Position numbers and translations under genes: made by a program. Below, one piece after another: positions 1 to 10,590 of a stretch of DNA of 64,000 nt (positions are counted from its first letter, which is position 1; each line of letters starts with the position of its first letter). This DNA is from an uncultured Atopobiaceae bacterium. GTDB lineage: Bacteria > Actinomycetota > Coriobacteriia > Coriobacteriales > Atopobiaceae. The stretch lies in NCBI GenBank assembly GCA_934792625.1, contig CAKVON010000007.1, positions 1-64,000 of the forward strand, in the 5' to 3' direction. The notes below the pieces were generated by a model. It did no database searches and was not told the DNA's origin. It saw nothing but the letters and a program-made list of their open reading frames with translations.

Positions 1-2054
<2,054 letters not shown>

Positions 2055-2108
2055 GGGACCTGACGCGTCCCACGCGCGTGACCCTGCGCGCGGGCACATA
2101 GCGTGACC

Positions 2109-2148
2109 GGCGGGGCCGGGTGGATTCGTCCGCCCGGCCCCGCCTCCC
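2109..2148 (+). terminator. Rho-independent-type terminator after nifJ
   Basis: Stem 2109-2123 pairs with 2130-2144 (15 bp, one mismatch) around a 6-base loop, followed by TCCCTT. It closes nifJ. The T tract is short, as is common in high-G+C genomes. Confidence 0.75.
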
Positions 2149-2291
2149 TTGTGCGTCACGGACGGCTTCGTGTCGTTCGCACGAACGCCGGGCCGTGGCG
2201 GTGGCGACCCCCACCCGCTTGCGATACCCTTCTTCCTACGCGGGACTTGCGCCCGCGCTCTCGGCATACACGCAGATGCAACGGAGGACAC

Positions 2292-3461
2292 ATGCCAAGA
2301 GGCACTCTCGTCGGCGGGGATCCCAACGACGGCAAACAGCAAATCAGGCGTGCCGGTCGCGACGCCATCACGCGTCGCCAGGCCCTGCGCCTTCTCATGG
2401 GCGTGGGCGCCAGCCTCGCCCTCGCGCCCGCCACGGCGCTCGCCAGGCCCTCTGCTACCAAGGAGACGACCGAGAAGCTCGAGGCAGCCAAGAAGCGCCT
2501 CAAGGAGGTCCAGGACCAGCTCAAGGAGATCGGCGCCGAGTACTCGAAGCTCGCCATCGAGCAGTCCAAGACCCTCGACAAGATCGAGGAGGTCCGCTCC
2601 GAGATCGACGCGACCCAGGATGAGATCGACAGCCGCCAGGCGCAGCTCGAGCAGAAGCAGGAGGTCCTCGCCAAGCGCATCGGCGCGACCTACAAGAGCG
2701 GCGGGACCGACATGCTCTCCGTCCTTCTCGCCAGCTCGTCGTTCGAGGAGCTGGCGAGCAACCTCTACGTGATGGACAAGGTCAACAAGTCCGACCAGGA
2801 GCTCATCAACGAGGTCAAGGACGCCAAGGCCCAGCTGGAGAGGACCAAGGCCAGCCTGGAGTCGCAGGAGAAGGACCTCGAGAAGCTCAACGAGGAGCAG
2901 AAGAAGAGCCTCGAGCAGATGAAGGCGAAGAAGGAGAAGATTGCCTCCATCATGAACGGCCTGGACAGCGACGTTAAGTCGCTGATGGCGCAGTACGACA
3001 AGGAGCTCTTGGAGTCGCAGCAGGCCGAGGAGGCCGAGCGCCTGGCCTCCGAGCAGTACGGCGGCTCGCTTGCGGGCACCGGCGGCAGCCCGACCGGAAA
3101 CGCCCAGGAGCGCATCGTGTACAACTGCCGCCACGTGGGCTCGCCGGGCGTGGGCCTGTGCGCCATGTGGGTCTCGATGGTCTACCAGAAGTCCGGCCTG
3201 GGATATCCGGGTGGCAACGCCTGCGACATGTACGCCAACTTCTGCAGGAGCTCCAACCGCGCCAACCTCAAGCCGGGCATGGCCGTGGCCGTCTCGACCC
3301 ACCCGCACACGCTCGCGGGCTCGATCTACGGGCACATCGGCATCTACATCGGCAACGGCGTCGTGATGGACAACGTCGGCTACATCCGCACCATCAGCCT
3401 GAGCTCGTGGATCTCGTACTACGGCTCCGTCGTGCCCGTGCGCTGGGGCTTCTGCATGTAG
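2292..3461 (+). CDS. Tat-exported coiled-coil protein with C-terminal NlpC/P60- or CHAP-like peptidase domain
   Basis: Probable peptidoglycan hydrolase (389 aa). Start ATG 2292 is chosen because GGAGG lies 4 bases upstream; the frame is open further upstream without a ribosome site. The N-terminus carries twin arginines (R28-R29 in TRRQALRLL) followed by a hydrophobic stretch and an ALA cleavage site near residue 51, so Tat export is likely. Residues about 60-255 are charged heptad coiled coil of the PcsB type. The C-terminal domain has a Cys (GLCAMWV, about residue 290) and a His (YGHIGIYIG, about 346) placed as in cysteine peptidases of the NlpC/P60/CHAP group. Its coil resembles that of the protein at 32143 (YKSGG then SSSFEELA), but the catalytic domains differ. 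The exact family of the catalytic domain is uncertain. Confidence 0.8.
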   Translation: MPRGTLVGGDPNDGKQQIRRAGRDAITRRQALRLLMGVGASLALAPATALARPSATKETTEKLEAAKKRLKEVQDQLKEIGAEYSKLAIEQSKTLDKIEEVRSEIDATQDEIDSRQAQLEQKQEVLAKRIGATYKSGGTDMLSVLLASSSFEELASNLYVMDKVNKSDQELINEVKDAKAQLERTKASLESQEKDLEKLNEEQKKSLEQMKAKKEKIASIMNGLDSDVKSLMAQYDKELLESQQAEEAERLASEQYGGSLAGTGGSPTGNAQERIVYNCRHVGSPGVGLCAMWVSMVYQKSGLGYPGGNACDMYANFCRSSNRANLKPGMAVAVSTHPHTLAGSIYGHIGIYIGNGVVMDNVGYIRTISLSSWISYYGSVVPVRWGFCM

Positions 3462-3496
3462 CCCTTCCGCGTTCGGCACCAACCCCGCATTCGAGA

Positions 3497-3529
3497 GCGC
3501 CCCGATCGGCTCGTTGCCGGTCGGGGCGC
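3497..3529. terminator. Bidirectional terminator between converging genes
   Basis: 14-bp stem 3497-3510 / 3516-3529 with one mismatch and a 5-base loop, lying between the ends of the hydrolase on + and the helicase on -. Confidence 0.7.
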
Positions 3530-3561
3530 ATCCGTTGGCATGGGTTATCAGTGGGGTCGGA

Positions 3562-5772
3562 CTAGCGCTCGGCGCGCCAGGCGTCCAGAAGCGGCGTCAT
3601 GGGGCCCTGCGAGACGAGCGTGACGCGGTGCATCGCGCGTGAGATGGCGGTGTAGAGGCGGCGCTTGGCCAGCGGGGTGTCCGGGTAGGTGGCCGCCTGC
3701 GCGTCGGGGACGATGACCTCGTCGAACTCGAGGCCCTTGGCAAGCGCCAGATCCATCAGCACCACGCCGTCGGCGGGCAGCGTCTCGTCGCCGGCGACCA
3801 CGCGCACGCTGTCGCCCAGCTGGCGGGAGAGCCAACGCACGCGCGAGCGGTCGTCGCACACGACGGCGGCAAGGCCCTCGCGGCCCGCGGCGTCCGCCAC
3901 GAGCGAGCGCAGCTCGGCGAGGTAGGCGTCGTTGGCCTCGCGGACCTTCTCGGCAGACGCCGGGTCATGGTCATCGGGGGTGCCCGCCTGCGCGAACTCC
4001 ACCAGCCGCGGAGCCACGCCGGCACGGCGCACCGAACTCAGGCGGGCGCGCTCGGACTCGTCCATCAGGCTGGCGAACAGCTCGGTGATTTCGGGGGAGG
4101 AGCGGTAGCTGGTGAGAAGCTCCAGCCGCTCGACGCCGCCGTGCGTGCGCGAGAAGATCTCGTCGATCTGCGGGAAGGTGGCGGTCCCGGGGCGGATGGC
4201 CTGGTTCTCGTCGCCCAGAAGCAGGAAGTGCGCGCGCGAGAAGTACCGCGACAGGACCGTGAGCTGGGTCTGGGTGTAGTCCTGCACCTCGTCGACGAGG
4301 ACGTAGCGCGTGTTCTTGGACGAGTTGCCGGTGATCAGCAGCTTGAGGTAGAGCCACTCGGCGCCGGTCAGGCCCTGCTTGCCCAGGATGCGCATGCCGA
4401 TGCGGTCGACGCGCAGCCAGTCGGCGCGCTCGATCAGGTCGTGGGCGACGTCGTAGCGCAGCTTGAGGTACTCGCGCGCGCAGGCGACGGTCTCGGCCTC
4501 GTCGAGCGGGTTGATCGTCTCGCCGAACATCTCGATCTGCTCCTCGATGCCGAGCGAGAGCATCTCCTCGTGGACGTCGGCGGACTTTGCCATGGTGGCC
4601 AGGCGACGGTCGAGGCGGTCGTGCAGCTCGTCCTTTACCAGCGACGAGAAGCGCGGGCAGACGCCGAAGCGCTCGAACTTGGCGGCTGCCGAGGTCACCT
4701 GCCCCGCCTTGAGAAGGACCGTGTCGCCCACGCGGATCTCGCGGAAGTCGCCGTCGCCGAGCGTGAGGCCGGCCAGGCCGCGCTCGAGGGCCTCGAGCGA
4801 GTCGGGGCTGTCGCCGGCGCCGGAGCCGCGCTCGGACAGGCCGAGGTCGCGCATGAAGTCGTCCCAGGTAAAGACCTGCGGGTTGGACTCGCCCAGGGAG
4901 GGCAGGACCGTGTCGATGTAGCTCTGGAAGACCGAGTTGGGGGTGAACAACGTCACCTGGTCGGGGGTGAGCGTCTCGCGCTCGCGGTAGAAGAGAAACG
5001 CGATGCGCTGCAGCAGGACCGACGTCTTGCCCGAGCCCGCGATGCCGTTGACCAGCAGGCACGGCACGTCCTCGTGGCGGACGACCTCGTTCTGCTCGCG
5101 CTGGATGGTCGCCGTGATGGCGCGGAGCTTCTCGGAATGGTGTGACTTGAGGGCGTTGAGCAGCAGGCGGTCTTCGATGGCGACCGTGGTGTCGAAGTAG
5201 CCGTCGAGCCTGTCCTCGTGGATGTCGAACTGGCGGCGCAGCTCGAGGGTGGCGTGGCGCACGCGCCCGTCGACGGTGTAGGTGGTCTCGCCCATCTCCT
5301 GGTTGTAGTAGGTCTCGGCCACCGGAGAGCGCCAGTCGACGACGATGGGGCGGCGCCCCTCGTCGGTGACGCCGGCGGCGCCGATGTAGATGTCGCGGGC
5401 GGGGCGGCCCGGGCGCATCTTGAGGCGTACCTTGGCGAAGTAGGGGCGGCGCAGGAGGAGAAGGACGCGGCGCAGCTGGTCGACCGTGAAGTCGTGGTAC
5501 TGGTTGTACGAGTCGATGACGAAGTTGAGCGTCTCGATCGCGGCGAGCGTCTCGATGGTCTCGTCGGCGCCGCCGAAGTCGACGCGGACCTCGTCGCTCA
5601 TCTCGCGGATCTCGTTGGCCATGCCCTGGTGGGAGACCTCGATCTCGGCGGTCATGTCGTCGCGCAGCCTGACGAGCTTGGCGTACGTCTGCGCGAGGTG
5701 CTCGCGCTCCTCGGCCAGGATGGGGTCGTCGTCGGGGTTGAGCTGCGGATCGTTTGGCTGCTGGTTCTCCAT
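3562..5772 (-). CDS. helD: HelD-like UvrD/Rep-family helicase (superfamily 1)
   Basis: 736-aa superfamily 1 ATPase. HelD proteins of Gram-positive bacteria bind RNA polymerase and recycle stalled complexes; E. coli helicase IV is a relative. An N-terminal coiled-coil-like acidic region (EEREHLAQTYAKLVRLRDDM) is followed by Walker A AGSGKTSVLLQR near residue 240, Walker B DEVQDY near 490, LTSYRSS (motif IV/V region) and the C-terminal YTAISRAMHRV near 710. Start ATG 5772 is taken because GGGAAGG precedes it; an in-frame ATG lies about 14 codons further up. It is monocistronic, divergent from ppc. One copy of the dispersed TGCCGAGAAG motif lies in its coding sequence (SAEKVR). Confidence 0.85.
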   Translation of the reverse strand: MENQQPNDPQLNPDDDPILAEEREHLAQTYAKLVRLRDDMTAEIEVSHQGMANEIREMSDEVRVDFGGADETIETLAAIETLNFVIDSYNQYHDFTVDQLRRVLLLLRRPYFAKVRLKMRPGRPARDIYIGAAGVTDEGRRPIVVDWRSPVAETYYNQEMGETTYTVDGRVRHATLELRRQFDIHEDRLDGYFDTTVAIEDRLLLNALKSHHSEKLRAITATIQREQNEVVRHEDVPCLLVNGIAGSGKTSVLLQRIAFLFYRERETLTPDQVTLFTPNSVFQSYIDTVLPSLGESNPQVFTWDDFMRDLGLSERGSGAGDSPDSLEALERGLAGLTLGDGDFREIRVGDTVLLKAGQVTSAAAKFERFGVCPRFSSLVKDELHDRLDRRLATMAKSADVHEEMLSLGIEEQIEMFGETINPLDEAETVACAREYLKLRYDVAHDLIERADWLRVDRIGMRILGKQGLTGAEWLYLKLLITGNSSKNTRYVLVDEVQDYTQTQLTVLSRYFSRAHFLLLGDENQAIRPGTATFPQIDEIFSRTHGGVERLELLTSYRSSPEITELFASLMDESERARLSSVRRAGVAPRLVEFAQAGTPDDHDPASAEKVREANDAYLAELRSLVADAAGREGLAAVVCDDRSRVRWLSRQLGDSVRVVAGDETLPADGVVLMDLALAKGLEFDEVIVPDAQAATYPDTPLAKRRLYTAISRAMHRVTLVSQGPMTPLLDAWRAER
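3946..3955 (-). repeat. TGCCGAGAAG dispersed motif, copy 1
   Basis: Inside helD, read as Ala-Glu-Lys in the C-terminal third of the protein. Context GACCTTCTCGGCAG. Confidence 0.8.
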
Positions 5773-5908
5773 TGGGGCCTTCCCGTCGCTCGCGAATTCG
5801 TGACATACCATCGTAGCGCAAGGAACCGCGCGTCGGCGTGCGCCGCGTGGCACGTTGGCGGCCCACGCGCGGCACGGCGCATATCGGCAGGGCCGCAACA
5901 CGCGCGTC

Positions 5909-5918
5909 CTTCTCGGCA
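5909..5918 (-). repeat. TGCCGAGAAG dispersed motif, copy 2 (intergenic)
   Basis: Context GTCCTTCTCGGCAA, in the spacer between the divergent helD and ppc genes. Confidence 0.85.
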
Positions 5919-5998
5919 ATGCAATGGGATTGCTCGATAGGACGTGAATATTGCATTTCCCCGTACCGTTCACGGATGGGGGGTTGCACCAAGGGGGC

Positions 5999-6004
5999 TA
6001 TAGT
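5999..6004 (+). promoter_or_regulatory. Candidate -10 box of ppc
   Basis: TATAGT in an otherwise G-rich stretch, 64 bases before the ppc start. No convincing -35 is seen at 16-18 bases. Confidence 0.4.
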
Positions 6005-6067
6005 CTTCAGAGAGAAGAACGCTCCCTTTTTCAGACGCGGCCCGTGGTGGCCGCAGGAGGAGGTACC

Positions 6068-8797
6068 GTGCCTAACACGATGGGACAGGACTGCGAGAGG
6101 CAGGCCGAGGCCCAGGCGGCATCCGAGGCGCTGGCCGAGGTCAGCATCCCCGACGCCCTCAAGGACAACATGACGCTGTTCCTGCGCCTGGTCCGCAAGG
6201 TCCTCGACGAGTACGACCCCGAGCTGCGCGAGACGTTCGACCGCCTGCTGGCCGACGCCATCGGCGCGAGCAACGACGACGAGGGCAACGCCTCCGACGC
6301 GGCCGCCGCGTTCGCGGACTCGGTCGAGGTCTTCGACTCCCTTCCCGTCGAGCGCGCGACCATCCTCATGAGGGCCTTTGCCTCGTACTTCCACCTGGCG
6401 AACACCTCCGAGGAGAACTACCGCGTGGCCTCGCTGCGCACCCGCGAGAGCGTCGTGCCCACCTCCGAGGACGAGGACCCGATCAACGACATCACCGTCG
6501 CCTACCGTCGCCTGGTCAACGAGTGCGGCCCTGAGCGCGCCCACGAGCTTCTGGAGAAGCTCGAGTTTCGCCCCGTGTTCACCGCGCACCCCACCGAGGC
6601 TCGCCGCAAGGCGATCGAGGGCAAGATCCGCCGCATCGCCGAGCTTCTGGAGCAGCGTCCCCGCCTGGGCGGCGCCGACCTCGCCGAGAACGAGCGCAAG
6701 ATGCTGCAGGAGATCGACGCGATGTTCCGCACCTCGCCGATCGCCCTGAAGAAGCCGACGCCCGTCGAGGAGGCCGACACCATCGTCGACATCTTCGACA
6801 ACACGCTGTTCGACACCATCCCCGAGGTCTACCGCCGCTTCGACGACTGGGAGCTTGGCGAGAAGGCCGGCACCGTGCCCCCGGTGTGCCCCGCCTTCTT
6901 CCACCCCGGCTCCTGGATCGGCTCCGACCGTGACGGCAACCCCAACGTCACCGCCAAGGTCTCGCGCCTGGTGGCCGAGAAGTTCCGCGTGCACATGCTG
7001 CAGGCCCTCTCGGAGCGCACGCGCTACGTCGGCCGCAACCTGACGCTGGACACCACCTACACCAAGCCCTCCGACGCCCTCGTCAACCTGTGGAACCACC
7101 AGGTCGAGATGAGCGAGGTCCTTACCCGCAAGGCCGCCGAGACCAGCGCGAGCGAGCTGCACCGCTCGGTCGTCCTGGTGATCGCGGCGCGCCTGGAGGC
7201 AACCATCGCCCGCACCGCCGACGTCATGTACGCCTCGGCCGAGGAGTACATCGACGACCTCAAGGTCGTCCAGGACTCTCTGGTCGCCGCCGGTGCCGTG
7301 CGTACCGCCTACGGCCCCATGCAGAAGCTCATCTGGCAGGCCGAGACCTTCGGCTTCCACATGGTCGAGATGGAGTTCCGTCAGCACTCCGTGGTGCACG
7401 CCCGCGCCCTCGCCGACATCCGCGAGCACGGCCGCTGGGGCGAGCGCGGCGAGCTGGCGCCCATGACCCGCGAGGTCCTGGACACCTTCCGCGCCATCGG
7501 CTCCATCCAGCGCAAGAACGGCGTCAAGGCCGCCCGTCGCTACATCATCTCGTTCACCCAGAGCGCCCAGAACGTCGCCGACGTCTACGAGCTCGCGCGC
7601 CAGGCCTTCGCGCACGAGGAGGACGTCCCCGTGCTCGACGTCATCCCCCTGTTCGAGCAGGTGGAGGACCTCGAGAACGCCGTCGACACTCTGAACCAGG
7701 TCATCGAGCTGCCCGACGTCCAGCGTCGCCTGGCCCAGACCGGCCGCAAGATGGAGGTCATGCTCGGCTACTCCGACTCCTCGAAGGACGCTGGCCCCAC
7801 CTCCGCCACCCTGGTCCTGCACGCCGCCCAGGCCGCCATCGCCCGTTGGGCCGAGGACCACGACATCGACCTCACCCTCATGCACGGCCGCGGCGGCGCC
7901 GTCGGCCGCGGCGGCGGCCCCGCCAACCGTGCGGTCCTGTCGCAGCCCAAGGGCTCGGTCAACTGCCGCTTCAAGCTCACCGAGCAGGGCGAGGTCATCT
8001 TCGCCCGCTACGGCGACCCGACGCTGGCACGCCGCCACGTCGAGTCGGTCGCGGGCGCGACGCTTCTGCAGTCGGCCCCGTCCATCGAGTGGGTCAACAC
8101 CGAGACCACCCAGAAGTACTCCGACATCGCCTGCGCCCTGGACCGCTTCTCCCGCGAGCGCTACATCGACCTTCTCCACACCGAGGGCTTCGCCGAGTGG
8201 TTCTCGACCGTCACGCCGCTGACCGAGATCGGCCTCATGCCCATCGGCAGCCGTCCCGCCAAGCGTGGCCTGGGTGCCAAGTCGCTCGACGACCTGCGCA
8301 CGATCCCCTGGATCTTCTCGTGGTCCCAGGCGCGCACCAACCTGGCCGCCTGGTATGGCCTCGGCACCGCCTGCGAGCGCTTCGGCAACCTCGACCGCCT
8401 GCGTGACGCCTACTCCGAGTGGCCTGTGTTCACGACGTTCATCGACAACATCGAGATGTCGCTGTCCAAGACCGACGAGCGCATCGCGAGGATGTTCCTC
8501 GAGCTCGGCGACCGTCCCGACCTCAACGAGAAGGTCCTCTCCGAGATGGCCCTCACGCGCAAATGGGTCCTCGCCATCACCGGCAACGCCTGGCCGCTGG
8601 AGCACCGTCGCGTCCTGGGCCCGGTCATCCGCATGCGCCTGCCCTTCGTCAACGTCCTGTCGGTCGCGCAGGTGCGCGCCCTGGACGCCGTCCGCAAGGG
8701 CGACGGCCACCTGACCCCGGAGGAGCGCGAGCGCTTCATCTACCTCATCCTGTGCACCGTCTCCGGCGTCGCCGCCGGCCTGCAGAACACGGGGTGA
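6068..8797 (+). CDS. ppc: Phosphoenolpyruvate carboxylase
   Basis: Carboxylates PEP to oxaloacetate with bicarbonate; the anaplerotic entry to succinate and aspartate synthesis, cytoplasmic. At 909 aa it has the family's usual length. The catalytic His is in FTAHPTEARRKAI (about residue 171). Also present are GSWIGSDRDGNPN (about 281), LGYSDSSKDAG (about 566), HGRGGAVGRGGG (about 606), and the canonical C-terminus ending QNTG. The start is GTG 6068, preceded by AGGAGGAGG with 5-7 bases spacing; an ATG follows 4 codons later. It stands alone between a divergent helicase and a terminator at 8829. Confidence 0.97.
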   Translation: MPNTMGQDCERQAEAQAASEALAEVSIPDALKDNMTLFLRLVRKVLDEYDPELRETFDRLLADAIGASNDDEGNASDAAAAFADSVEVFDSLPVERATILMRAFASYFHLANTSEENYRVASLRTRESVVPTSEDEDPINDITVAYRRLVNECGPERAHELLEKLEFRPVFTAHPTEARRKAIEGKIRRIAELLEQRPRLGGADLAENERKMLQEIDAMFRTSPIALKKPTPVEEADTIVDIFDNTLFDTIPEVYRRFDDWELGEKAGTVPPVCPAFFHPGSWIGSDRDGNPNVTAKVSRLVAEKFRVHMLQALSERTRYVGRNLTLDTTYTKPSDALVNLWNHQVEMSEVLTRKAAETSASELHRSVVLVIAARLEATIARTADVMYASAEEYIDDLKVVQDSLVAAGAVRTAYGPMQKLIWQAETFGFHMVEMEFRQHSVVHARALADIREHGRWGERGELAPMTREVLDTFRAIGSIQRKNGVKAARRYIISFTQSAQNVADVYELARQAFAHEEDVPVLDVIPLFEQVEDLENAVDTLNQVIELPDVQRRLAQTGRKMEVMLGYSDSSKDAGPTSATLVLHAAQAAIARWAEDHDIDLTLMHGRGGAVGRGGGPANRAVLSQPKGSVNCRFKLTEQGEVIFARYGDPTLARRHVESVAGATLLQSAPSIEWVNTETTQKYSDIACALDRFSRERYIDLLHTEGFAEWFSTVTPLTEIGLMPIGSRPAKRGLGAKSLDDLRTIPWIFSWSQARTNLAAWYGLGTACERFGNLDRLRDAYSEWPVFTTFIDNIEMSLSKTDERIARMFLELGDRPDLNEKVLSEMALTRKWVLAITGNAWPLEHRRVLGPVIRMRLPFVNVLSVAQVRALDAVRKGDGHLTPEERERFIYLILCTVSGVAAGLQNTG

Positions 8798-8828
8798 TGC
8801 CCGCGGGCGCCATGAGGCTTACTTGTTG

Positions 8829-8870
8829 ATGACCCCCAATGACCTGCAGGTCATCGGGGGTCATTGTTTG
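8829..8870 (+). terminator. Terminator after ppc
   Basis: 16-bp stem 8829-8844 / 8849-8864 with one G-T pair and a TGCA loop, then TGTTTG. Confidence 0.8.
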
Positions 8871-8947
8871 GGATGCTGTTGCAGTTGCGGGGCTTACGGG
8901 GCGAGTAACGGCCGTTCGGTGTAGGGGGAGAGAAAGACGGTGTTTTT

Positions 8948-8993
8948 AAATGAAATGCAATGTGATACATTCACTATACAATGCATTTCATTT
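8948..8993 (+). promoter_or_regulatory. Promoter/operator of the orphan antitoxin
   Basis: AAATGAAATGCA (8948-8959) is repeated perfectly inverted as TGCATTTCATTT (8982-8993), 22 bases apart. A -10-like TATACA (8975-8980) lies between the arms and the second arm ends at the Shine-Dalgarno site. This is the expected layout of an operator bound by the antitoxin itself. The stretch is markedly A+T-rich against its surroundings. Confidence 0.8.
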
Positions 8994-9004
8994 GGAGGCT
9001 CATG

Positions 9005-9283
9005 ATGGCAAAAACCGCAGCAATCAGCATGAGGATCGATCCCGAGGTCAAGAGTGACGCAGAGTCGATTTTCAGCAGCCTAGGCCTCTCCCTTACCGAG
9101 GCGATCAACGTATTTCTCCACATGTCCATTCTCGAGGGCGGGCTTCCGTTTGACGTACGCCAGCCGCGCTACAACAGGAGCACCGAGCGTGCCATTGCCG
9201 AAGCCCGTGACATCATGGTTGGCAAGATCGAAGCGAAGGGGTATGACTCCGCCGAAGCAATGTTCGCCGATTTGGATAAGTAG
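9005..9283 (+). CDS. RelB/DinJ-family antitoxin without an adjacent toxin
   Basis: 92-aa ribbon-helix-helix protein: AAISMRIDPEVKSDAESIFSSLGL with the typical SLTEAINVFL segment, then a toxin-binding C-terminal half with GLPFDV. RelB/DinJ proteins neutralise RelE/YafQ mRNA-cleaving toxins and repress their own operon. ATG 9005 is preferred over ATG 9002 because GGAGG (8994-8998) then sits 6 bases away. No toxin-sized frame follows; the next gene is on the opposite strand 20 bases on. It is therefore a solitary antitoxin, a remnant, or a regulator acting on a distant toxin. Confidence 0.85.
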   Translation: MAKTAAISMRIDPEVKSDAESIFSSLGLSLTEAINVFLHMSILEGGLPFDVRQPRYNRSTERAIAEARDIMVGKIEAKGYDSAEAMFADLDK

Positions 9284-9303
9284 CTTAATTTGATGAGTGA
9301 CGC

Positions 9304-9837
9304 TTAGTCGTCCTGCGGCTCCGCGGCGTCCCCGGAGCGCTTGGCGGCCGCGCTCGCGGCGATGTGGCCCTCGAGCTCGGCGAGGGTCTCGCCATAGCCC
9401 GCGTTGCCCCCGACCAGTCCCTCGAGCTCGTCCAGGCGCTGGCGTGCCTCGAAGTTGTGGCCGTCGTCGGCCAGGGCGAGCACCATGCGCCTGAGGAACT
9501 CGGCGCGTGCCTCGAGGGTGTGCGTGTCGCGCGCCCACTCGTCGTAGTCGCGCGCGAGCTGCTTCTTGGCGTGCGTCTCGGCGTAGCTGGCCATGATCGG
9601 CTCGACCGTGCGCACGTCCGCGGCCTCGGCGGAACTGCGCTTCATGCGGAAGCTGACGTAGCCGACGCCGGCGAAGACGCCGACGACGCACAGCACGACG
9701 AGGCCCGCGACGAGCGGGTGCACATGCAGCGTCCCGATGAGCCAGCTCTGAAGCAAGATAACGGCGGCGCAGCACGTGACGATGGTCACGACCTGGCCGG
9801 CCTTGTTGAGTCCGTTGCCCGAAGTCTGCTTTGCCAT
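9304..9837 (-). CDS. Membrane protein of unknown function, tandem paralogue A
   Basis: 177 aa. Two transmembrane helices near the N-terminus (about residues 17-38 and 46-68) precede a cytoplasmic charged helical domain. Start ATG 9837 follows GAAGGAG. It shares with its neighbour at 9922 the pattern VEPI..Y.E.H.KK.L.R.YD.WA, then FL....L..D.HN.EA..RL.EL. I do not recognise a named family. A function cannot be assigned. Confidence 0.75.
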   Translation of the reverse strand: MAKQTSGNGLNKAGQVVTIVTCCAAVILLQSWLIGTLHVHPLVAGLVVLCVVGVFAGVGYVSFRMKRSSAEAADVRTVEPIMASYAETHAKKQLARDYDEWARDTHTLEARAEFLRRMVLALADDGHNFEARQRLDELEGLVGGNAGYGETLAELEGHIAASAAAKRSGDAAEPQDD

Positions 9838-9921
9838 TGTGGCTCCTTCTCGTCGTCGCGCGCCGCGGGGCATGGCGTGGGGTGTGGCGCGGGATTTGTC
9901 GCGGATTGCGAGGTCGTGCGG

Positions 9922-10449
9922 CTAGGCGTCGGCCTGGCCCTGCTCGGCGGCGCGGGCGGCCTGGTTGTCGCGGATCTTGGCCTCGACCTTCTCGCGGAAC
10001 TCGGCGACCTGCGCGCGCTGCTCGTCGGTGACGCACATCGCGTCGAGCTCGCCCAGACGCATGCCTGCCTCGGTGTTGTGGCGGTCGTTGGCAAGCAGGG
10101 TGATGACGTCCTCAAGGAACTGGACGCGCAGGTAGGGGTCGTGGTCGCCGGCGGCCCAGTTGTCGTACTCGCGAAGCAGGCGCTTCTTGTTGTGGTCCTC
10201 GCGGTAGTTCTGCAGGATCGGCTCCACGATAAGGGTGCGGTCGTTCTCGACGCCGTTGTCGGCACTCATGCGCTCGGCCCAGACGTACAGCGCGCCCACG
10301 AGGGCGAGTCCGATGGTCACGGTGGCGGCCGCGCCCGTGAGGTCGAGGCCCATTCGGACCACGAGCCAGATGACGGTGCCGACGAGTGCGATGGACATCA
10401 GGATGACGGCCACCAGGTGGGTGAAGTGGGACGTGTGCTTCTTGGCCAT
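9922..10449 (-). CDS. Membrane protein of unknown function, tandem paralogue B
   Basis: 175 aa, same architecture as the gene immediately downstream (9304): two N-terminal membrane helices, then IVEPILQNYREDHNKKRLLR and EDVITLLANDRHNTEAGMRL. It would be transcribed first, and the 84-base spacer allows cotranscription with paralogue A. The pair arose by duplication but has diverged substantially. Start ATG 10449 has only a weak ribosome site (GAAAGCGAG). Confidence 0.75.
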   Translation of the reverse strand: MAKKHTSHFTHLVAVILMSIALVGTVIWLVVRMGLDLTGAAATVTIGLALVGALYVWAERMSADNGVENDRTLIVEPILQNYREDHNKKRLLREYDNWAAGDHDPYLRVQFLEDVITLLANDRHNTEAGMRLGELDAMCVTDEQRAQVAEFREKVEAKIRDNQAARAAEQGQADA

Positions 10450-10551
10450 GGTTCGGCTCGCTTTCGGTGGTGACTTGCCGCGGCGTCTCGACACGCGGCA
10501 CAACAACCCAAAATCTTACGGCATTTGCATGCCCGGCGCAGGGACGGCCTT

Positions 10552-10561
10552 TGCCGAGAAG
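10552..10561 (+). repeat. TGCCGAGAAG dispersed motif, copy 3 (intergenic)
   Basis: Context TTTGCCGAGAAGTGCG between the recQ stop and the next gene on the same strand. Confidence 0.85.
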
Positions 10562-10590
10562 TGCGTCGCGGTTGCGCCCCGCCACGCGGC

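Noticed and set aside
3971..8710. A 1,579-codon open frame on the minus strand
   Set aside because: Antisense of ppc running into another frame of helD; no motifs and extreme composition.
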